Assembly (NCBI RefSeq): GCF_003860405.1
Contig: NZ_CP034170.1
Span: 2,294,001 to 2,358,000 of the forward strand
DNA from: Nakamurella antarctica
GTDB lineage: Bacteria; Actinomycetota; Actinomycetes; Mycobacteriales; Nakamurellaceae
Reading direction: 5' to 3'
Length of the DNA: 64,000 bases
The position numbers were made by a program, and so were the translations under genes. Positions 59,386 to 64,000 of this stretch are shown piece after piece. Under the pieces are notes generated by a model that worked only from the letters and a program-made list of their open reading frames with translations, was not told the DNA's origin and searched no databases. How positions within the stretch are numbered: the stretch's first letter is position 1; the number at the start of each line of letters is the position of its first letter.

Positions 59386-61049
59386 CCGGTCACCGCGGCT
59401 CTGCGGATCGCCTTGAGTCTGTGCATCACAGTGTTGGTGCCTCTGCCGAAGTAGTCGTGAAGGGTGGTGTACTCGGCGAACAACGCGTCATAACGCCGAG
59501 CATTCGCCTCGATAGGTTGGTAGACGCCGCGATGGACTTTGCCCATGGATCTGGCAGCGGCGGCAATGTCGGCATAAGCACCAGCAGCTACTGCGGCATG
59601 AATGGCCGCTCCCAGCGCTGGTCCTTGCTCCGACCCGATGATGCTCAGTGGCAACCTGAGCACGTCAGCATAGATCTGCATCAAAAGCGGGTTCTTGAGC
59701 AGACCGCCCGCAACCACGAATTCCGTGACGGGGACGCCCGAGGAAGTGAATGCCTGAACAATGGTGCGGGCCCCAAATGCCGTTGCTTCCAGCAGCGCCC
59801 GGTAAGTGTCCTCCGGCCGCGTGGCCAGCGTTTGTCCCACGACCACCGCGGAAAGTTCGTGGTCGACCAGCACCGAGCGGTTACCGCTGTGCCAATCCAA
59901 TGCGACAAGCCCATGCGCGCCAATCTGCTGCGCGCTGGCGAGTTCTGTGAGTAGCTCGTGCACCGAGATACCCCGCGTGGCAGCGGTTTCGCTGTAGCTG
60001 GCTGGAACCGAATGTTTGACAAACCATCCGAAGATGTCGCCGACGCCGCTTTGCCCCGCCTCGTAGCCCCAGAGGCCGGGGACCACACCGCCATCCACCA
60101 CGCCGCACATGCCGGGCACTTCGCGCAGTTGCGTTCCGTTGAGGATGTGGCACGTCGAGGTTCCCATAATGGCCACCATCTGACCCGGATCGATGGCCTG
60201 TGCCGCCGAAGCCGTCACGTGAGCGTCAACGTTCCCGACCGCAACGGCGATCCCCACTGGCAGCCCGGTCCAGGCGGCAGCCTCTGCCGTGAGATACCCT
60301 GCCACGGAACCTAATACGCCCATCCTGTGGTCGAGTTTAGCAACGGCGAAATCAGCGAATTCCGGGTTTAATGCGGCCAGAAACTCGCGGCTCGGGTACG
60401 CACCGTTCTGGCGAATCCCCTTGTAGCCGGCCGTGCATTCGCTGCGGACGTATTCACCGCCCAGTTGCCAGACGATCCAGTCGGCGGCCTCCACCCAATG
60501 ATCCATCCGATGGTAGATCTCCGGGTCCGCCTCCAACAGCTCCAGTCCCTTGGCGAATTCCCATTCGGCGGAGATCAGTCCTCCGTATTTGGGCAACCAG
60601 TCTTCCTCGCGGGCGGCGGCCAAGGTGTTGATCCGATCCGCCTGCCCTTGAGCGGCGTGGTGTCGCCACAACTTGACGTAGGCGTGTGGGCGCTGAGCAA
60701 ACTCGGCGAGTTCGGCCAGCGGAGTGCCATCTGCCAGAGTCGGCAGCACCGTGCACGCCGTGAAGTCTGTGGCAATCCCGATGACGTGGGCTGGGTCGAT
60801 GCCAGCTGCCGCGATTGCCTGCGGAACAGCGGATTTCAGGACGTCCACATAATCCGAGGGCACCTGAAGAGCCCAATCCGGTGGAAGAGTTTCGCCCGTC
60901 GGCAACGCAGTATCGAGCACCGCGTGTCGGTAGTCCGACACCGCCGCTCCCATCTCCATGCCGTCGGAAACCCTCACGACCACGGCTCGACCCGACAGGG
61001 TCCCGTAGTCGACTCCGACAACATAGGAGTGCTCCAAGACTGCGCTCAC
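59382..61049 (-). CDS. araB: Ribulokinase
   Basis: FGGY-family kinase that phosphorylates L-ribulose; 555 residues. DYGTLSGRAVVVRV is the N-terminal phosphate-binding motif, GIATDFTACTVLP carries the family's conserved active-site region, and GGLLKNPLLMQIYADV is the C-terminal FGGY block. GTG at 61049 lies five bases after AGGAGG and is preferred to TTG at 61052, which would be too close. An eight-codon mini-ORF overlaps the start. First gene of araB-araD-araA. Confidence 0.95.
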   Translation of the reverse strand: MSAVLEHSYVVGVDYGTLSGRAVVVRVSDGMEMGAAVSDYRHAVLDTALPTGETLPPDWALQVPSDYVDVLKSAVPQAIAAAGIDPAHVIGIATDFTACTVLPTLADGTPLAELAEFAQRPHAYVKLWRHHAAQGQADRINTLAAAREEDWLPKYGGLISAEWEFAKGLELLEADPEIYHRMDHWVEAADWIVWQLGGEYVRSECTAGYKGIRQNGAYPSREFLAALNPEFADFAVAKLDHRMGVLGSVAGYLTAEAAAWTGLPVGIAVAVGNVDAHVTASAAQAIDPGQMVAIMGTSTCHILNGTQLREVPGMCGVVDGGVVPGLWGYEAGQSGVGDIFGWFVKHSVPASYSETAATRGISVHELLTELASAQQIGAHGLVALDWHSGNRSVLVDHELSAVVVGQTLATRPEDTYRALLEATAFGARTIVQAFTSSGVPVTEFVVAGGLLKNPLLMQIYADVLRLPLSIIGSEQGPALGAAIHAAVAAGAYADIAAAARSMGKVHRGVYQPIEANARRYDALFAEYTTLHDYFGRGTNTVMHRLKAIRRAAVTG

Positions 61050-61072
61050 CAAGGCCTCCTGAGGTGTTTCAT
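61046..61072 (-). CDS. Possible mini-ORF overlapping the araB start
   Basis: ATG AAA CAC CTC AGG AGG CCT TGG TGA (MKHLRRPW), whose stop overlaps the araB GTG (GTGA) and whose body contains the araB ribosome site AGGAGG. No ribosome site of its own. It begins within a copy of the motif also found before galM. Confidence 0.3.
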   Translation of the reverse strand: MKHLRRPW

Positions 61073-61110
61073 TACGTGAAGGCCAGTTGGATATCCGAGG
61101 CCCTCACAGG

Positions 61111-61140
61111 ATTGTTAACGCTAACAACGGCTTTCGTCAA
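61111..61140 (-). promoter_or_regulatory. Putative araBAD promoter
   Basis: On the minus strand TTGACG (61140-61135), 17-bp spacer, TAACAAT (61117-61111). The start point would be near 61104, giving a ~55-base leader. The palindromic operator covers the -10 element, which suits simple repression. Confidence 0.6.
61112..61127. promoter_or_regulatory. LacI-type operator before araB
   Basis: TTGTTA-ACGC-TAACAA, a 16-bp palindrome with 6-bp perfect arms and a central CG, as LacI/GalR-family operators have. It overlaps the predicted -10 of araB and lies 175 bp after the stop of the LacI-type gene, its probable regulator. Confidence 0.7.
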
Positions 61141-61301
61141 GAGGGCGGACAACCCAAGCGTGCACTCCACACGACTTCGAAGTGTGTCAGCGGAATTGCT
61201 CGGCAGGCAGGTTTTGCCCCTCGTCATCCGTATGCACCCGCGGCGGCGCTTGTTCGGGATCTCTCCCTGCACCATGTGGAGGCGCCTGCGAGAGTTGACA
61301 A

Positions 61302-62429
61302 TCATGTGCGAGGAGGGGCGGTGCTGTCCCGGATCACCATCTCCGGGCTGATTACTTCGTTAGCTACAGCCTGACCCGCCATCAGCGCCGTCAGCATCTG
61401 GATGCACCGTCGGCCCAACAGCTCGAAGTCTTGCCTGAGAGTGGTCAGCGGCGGACTTAGATACGCCGCTGCCGCGATGTCGTCAAACCCGACTACTGAG
61501 ACCTGCTCGGGCATCGCGATTCCCGCCTCGGTGAATGCCCGGATCAGCCCTAACGCCATCTGATCATTCGCAGCGAAGACCGCCGTTGGCAGTCGCTCCT
61601 TCAGCAGAAGCCCGCCGACCTCGTACCCACGACCGGCCGTCCAATCGCCGTCGAATATGCGATCCGCCGGCAACCCCGCTGATGTGAGTTCGGCGCTCCA
61701 GCCGCGAATCCGGGCCCGCGACTCCATAAACGCGGTCGGGCCCGCGAGATGCACAATATCGCGGTGCCCGAGGTCGATGAGGTGCTTGGTCAGTTTGCGA
61801 GCACCATCTTCATTGTCCACAGATGCCGTGTGAAATGTCTTGCAGGAGGCCACGTCCGCGGAAATAAGCACCATCGGGCAACGTGTCGACGCCGCCTCCG
61901 CGGCCGCCAACAAAGCCACAGATGGTGCGATCACCACCATGGCATCGACGCCCTGGTCCATGAAGTGCTCGAAAACGTTGGACAGCAATGCCTGTCCGCT
62001 CTCGTCCACGCTGACCAGGCTGACAAAGAATCCGGCCTCCCGTGCTGCGGCCTCGACCGCGATCAAGGTGCTGGTGGGTCCATAAAGGACCGAACGTGGG
62101 GTCACTACACCGATAACGCCGGAACGGTTGGTGACGAGAGTTCGGGCGGCAGTGTTTCTGCGGTAGCCAAGTTCGACAATTGCTTGCTGCACACGCTCTT
62201 TGGTTTCGCGCCGAACGTTGGGGTGGTCGTTGAGCACGCGCGAAACTGTTTGATGAGAGACGCCGGCGACCCTGGCGACGTCGTGCATTCCGGGTGAGCG
62301 CGCTGCGGAGCCGTGCATGAGGGCCACTGCTGAGTCACCAGCAGCCGAGTCACCATCAGCCGAGTCGCTATGAGACCCGCCGCCGACCGCAGCCACCACC
62401 ACACGACCTTTTCGTTGAGAGCCGACCAC
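61302..62429 (-). CDS. LacI-family transcriptional regulator (probable arabinose repressor)
   Basis: 375 residues. A low-complexity N-terminus (SADGDSAAGDSA) precedes the LacI helix-turn-helix MHDVARVAGVSHQTVSRVLNDHPNVRRETKERV (~48-80) and hinge GYRRNTAARTLVT. A periplasmic-binding-protein-like effector domain follows (GVIGVVTPRS, VFAANDQMALGLI, VSVVGFDDIAAAAYLSPPLTTLRQ). The start is uncertain: GTG 62429 has no ribosome site and ATG 62318 (MHGSAARSPGMHDV) is a shorter option. It is upstream of araB in the same direction, with a palindromic operator between. Confidence 0.9.
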   Translation of the reverse strand: MVGSQRKGRVVVAAVGGGSHSDSADGDSAAGDSAVALMHGSAARSPGMHDVARVAGVSHQTVSRVLNDHPNVRRETKERVQQAIVELGYRRNTAARTLVTNRSGVIGVVTPRSVLYGPTSTLIAVEAAAREAGFFVSLVSVDESGQALLSNVFEHFMDQGVDAMVVIAPSVALLAAAEAASTRCPMVLISADVASCKTFHTASVDNEDGARKLTKHLIDLGHRDIVHLAGPTAFMESRARIRGWSAELTSAGLPADRIFDGDWTAGRGYEVGGLLLKERLPTAVFAANDQMALGLIRAFTEAGIAMPEQVSVVGFDDIAAAAYLSPPLTTLRQDFELLGRRCIQMLTALMAGQAVANEVISPEMVIRDSTAPPRT

Positions 62430-62440
62430 ACGAGGCGGAG

Positions 62441-63601
62441 CTAGTGTGAAGTTTTTGGATCGAATCCAGCGACCGCGCCGATCACTGTCACCGCAGGCGA
62501 AACAATACCGGCTGCCCTGGCAACTTCCGCGATGGTGCTGACCGTACCGTGCGCGGCGCGCTGCGATTCCAGGCCGGCGTCAGCGATCGTGGCAGCAGGG
62601 GTGTCTGCTGGCATCCCCCGCGCGATCAACTCGGCGGTGATGGTACCTAAATTGGCCACCGCCATCAGCAAAATGAGATCGGTACCGGTGCGTGCCAACG
62701 CTTCGTAGTCCAACCGCGACCGAGCATCACCCGGCGGCACATGGCCGGTGATCACGGTGAACCCTTGGTTGAGACCGCGGTGGGTGACCGGGATACCCGC
62801 AAGTGCCGGAGCAGCAATGGCGGACGTTACCCCGGGTATCACCACCACGTCGATACCCTCCGCGGCGCACGCGATCATTTCCTCGCCGCCGCGACCGAAC
62901 ACAAAGTTGTCGCCGCCCTTGAAACGGACCACGGTCTTTCCAGCGTGGGCGTGGACGATAATAAGCCGGTTGATCTCCTCCTGCGGGGTGGTAAGACCGC
63001 GTGGAATCTTTGACACATCAATGATCTCGGTGCCAGGCAGTACGTGCTCCAAAGCCGCGAGCGGCGCCAACCGATCGGTGATCACCACGTCGGCTTCCCG
63101 TAGCGCCGCTGCCCCTGCAATCGTGATCAGCGCGGGATCACCGGGTCCACCACCGACCAAAATCACCCGACCGCCAGGCTTTCGTAGCGTTCCAGTCTGT
63201 GGTTCGACGGCTGGGACCAGACCACTACCGCGCAAGCAAAAGACCTTGTTGGCAGTGCACAACTGCTCGGTTCTCAGGTCAATTTCAGCGTCGTTGGAGG
63301 CTGCCACTACAAGCCAAAAGTCCTGCAGGCCAACATCATCCAAGGTGCGCCGCTGCCAGCTGATGAGACCGCGCTCGGCCATGTCCTGAATCGACGGGAG
63401 TGCGCGTTCGGCAAACACCGTGACCGTGGCGCGAGCCGCTCGTAGGGCGGTAATTTTGGGGAGGGCATCGGGGCCGGCTCCGACAACCAGCACCGGGCGT
63501 CCCGCTAATTCGAGATGGGCCGCAAAACTTGTACTGCCGGACACTACGGCCTCCAGTGTGGGACTGACATTCTTTGGTGCAGTACTGCGCGGGTCGGTCA
63601 T
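62441..63601 (-). CDS. cobA: CysG-like uroporphyrinogen-III C-methyltransferase with precorrin-2 dehydrogenase-like domain
   Basis: 386 residues. The N-terminal ~150 residues resemble the siroheme-synthase Rossmann domain (PVLVVGAGPDALPKITALRAA). The rest is the SAM-dependent methyltransferase: ILVGGGPGDPALITIAG, VVRFKGGDNFVFGRGGEE, VIPGVTSAIAAPALAGIPVTHRG. It makes precorrin-2 for siroheme or cobalamin. ATG at 63601 (MTDPRSTAPKN) was chosen because the longer frame to 63688 would overlap the divergent gene. It ends 11 bp before the LacI-type gene. Confidence 0.9.
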   Translation of the reverse strand: MTDPRSTAPKNVSPTLEAVVSGSTSFAAHLELAGRPVLVVGAGPDALPKITALRAARATVTVFAERALPSIQDMAERGLISWQRRTLDDVGLQDFWLVVAASNDAEIDLRTEQLCTANKVFCLRGSGLVPAVEPQTGTLRKPGGRVILVGGGPGDPALITIAGAAALREADVVITDRLAPLAALEHVLPGTEIIDVSKIPRGLTTPQEEINRLIIVHAHAGKTVVRFKGGDNFVFGRGGEEMIACAAEGIDVVVIPGVTSAIAAPALAGIPVTHRGLNQGFTVITGHVPPGDARSRLDYEALARTGTDLILLMAVANLGTITAELIARGMPADTPAATIADAGLESQRAAHGTVSTIAEVARAAGIVSPAVTVIGAVAGFDPKTSH

Positions 63602-63678
63602 CAGCCTAGCGGCGACTCCCGGCAAGATAGATCTCTGGACCGCAGCACCCCCACCGCAGCAAGGATTGTCCTCACCCC

Positions 63679-64000
63679 ATGCCCCCAAAGCGAAAGCGCA
63701 CCAGCGCTAGGCGGACCACAGCTGTTGCGCGCAATCTCACCACCCGCACCGTTCGGCCCAGTTCGCGCAAGCCCTCTATCGGCAAAACTGCCACACCTGC
63801 GCCATTTGCCGCCTTCGGCGAGCGAATCTGGCTGCTAGAAGTACCTTTTGGTCAAGCCGCGCCCGGCGCAACCTGGGTTCCCCAGTGGAAGGCGCACTCG
63901 TACGCGGGCCCCGCGCTGCCGCCAGCCCTGGCATCCTTTGCCTCGAAGCCTTTCAGCTACCAGCGATGGCTGGAAGACGAGCTCAACGACGTCCCTGGCC
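63679..64000 (+). CDS. Unassigned protein, N-terminal part (cut by window edge)
   Basis: An open frame of 107 codons running off the right edge. It begins MPPKRKRTSARRTTAVARN, a basic Arg/Thr-rich segment, then FGERIWLLEVPFGQAAPGATWVP and PFSYQRWLEDELNDVPG. The LEVPFGQ...GATWVPQWK stretch is loosely like the small DUF5710-type domain found before helicase-like domains, but this is a weak impression and I do not assign a function. It is divergent from cobA with 77 bp between them. Confidence 0.6.
   Translation, partial: MPPKRKRTSARRTTAVARNLTTRTVRPSSRKPSIGKTATPAPFAAFGERIWLLEVPFGQAAPGATWVPQWKAHSYAGPALPPALASFASKPFSYQRWLEDELNDVPG

Overview
The window is chromosomal DNA from a GC-rich actinobacterium (Actinomycetota). 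Almost every gene is a housekeeping or biosynthetic gene, and the order closely follows two blocks of the Mycobacterium tuberculosis chromosome: rsfS-nadD-proA-proB-obg-rpmA-rplU-rne-ndk-DUF4233-folC-valS, and ung-thiL-DUF3515-ddl-gpsA-plsC-ppk-mutT1-hupB-leuD-leuC-IclR-gltX-FAH-leuB-serA-ilvC-ilvN-ilvB-PH-lppZ-gatB-gatA-gatC-ACT. HupB with a Lys/Ala/Pro tail, the Nudix plus histidine-phosphatase MutT1 and an NdgR-type IclR regulator opposite leuCD also point to Mycobacteriales or a neighbouring order. The species cannot be named from this sequence alone.

Layout. 1-17.4 kb (minus strand): translation, ribosome assembly, NAD and proline synthesis, RNase E and valS, mostly linked by 4-base ATGA/GTGA stop-start overlaps. 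17.5-28 kb: a small conserved protein, an eroded CobT homologue, ung-thiL, a RAM-only Lrp protein, DUF3515, ddl-gpsA-plsC, then ppk1-mutT1 divergent. 28-43.6 kb: hupB, leuDC with its divergent IclR regulator, tRNA-Glu and tRNA-Gln, gltX, leuB, serA and ilvBNC. Together the leu, ilv and ser genes make the branched-chain and serine pathway block. 43.6-51.7 kb: envelope genes (PH-domain proteins, an LAATG-anchored surface protein, an antigen-85-like esterase, a lipoprotein). 51.7-56.1 kb: gatCAB, which makes Gln-tRNA and Asn-tRNA by transamidation, and an ACT protein. 56.2-62.4 kb: an L-arabinose operon (lacI-type regulator, araB, araD, araA, galM). 62.4-64 kb: a CysG-like methyltransferase and the start of an unassigned gene.

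Points most worth a second look: (1) an ilvB attenuator whose leader peptide (MHNLLLVII) appears to be translated from a leaderless transcript; (2) a two-hairpin structured 5' leader upstream of an uncharacterised membrane protein at 39.0 kb; (3) a second copy of the RNase E N-terminal IF2_N-like domain as a separate, translationally coupled gene; (4) a CobT-family protein that has lost all its active-site motifs; (5) a repeated motif carrying mini-ORFs before araB and galM; (6) five single-base losses in G/C runs, all between 38.2 and 51.5 kb, which break serA, ilvB, a hydrolase, a ydbT-like gene and an lppZ-like gene and most likely reflect local sequence error. No CRISPR array, insertion sequence, prophage or rRNA was seen.
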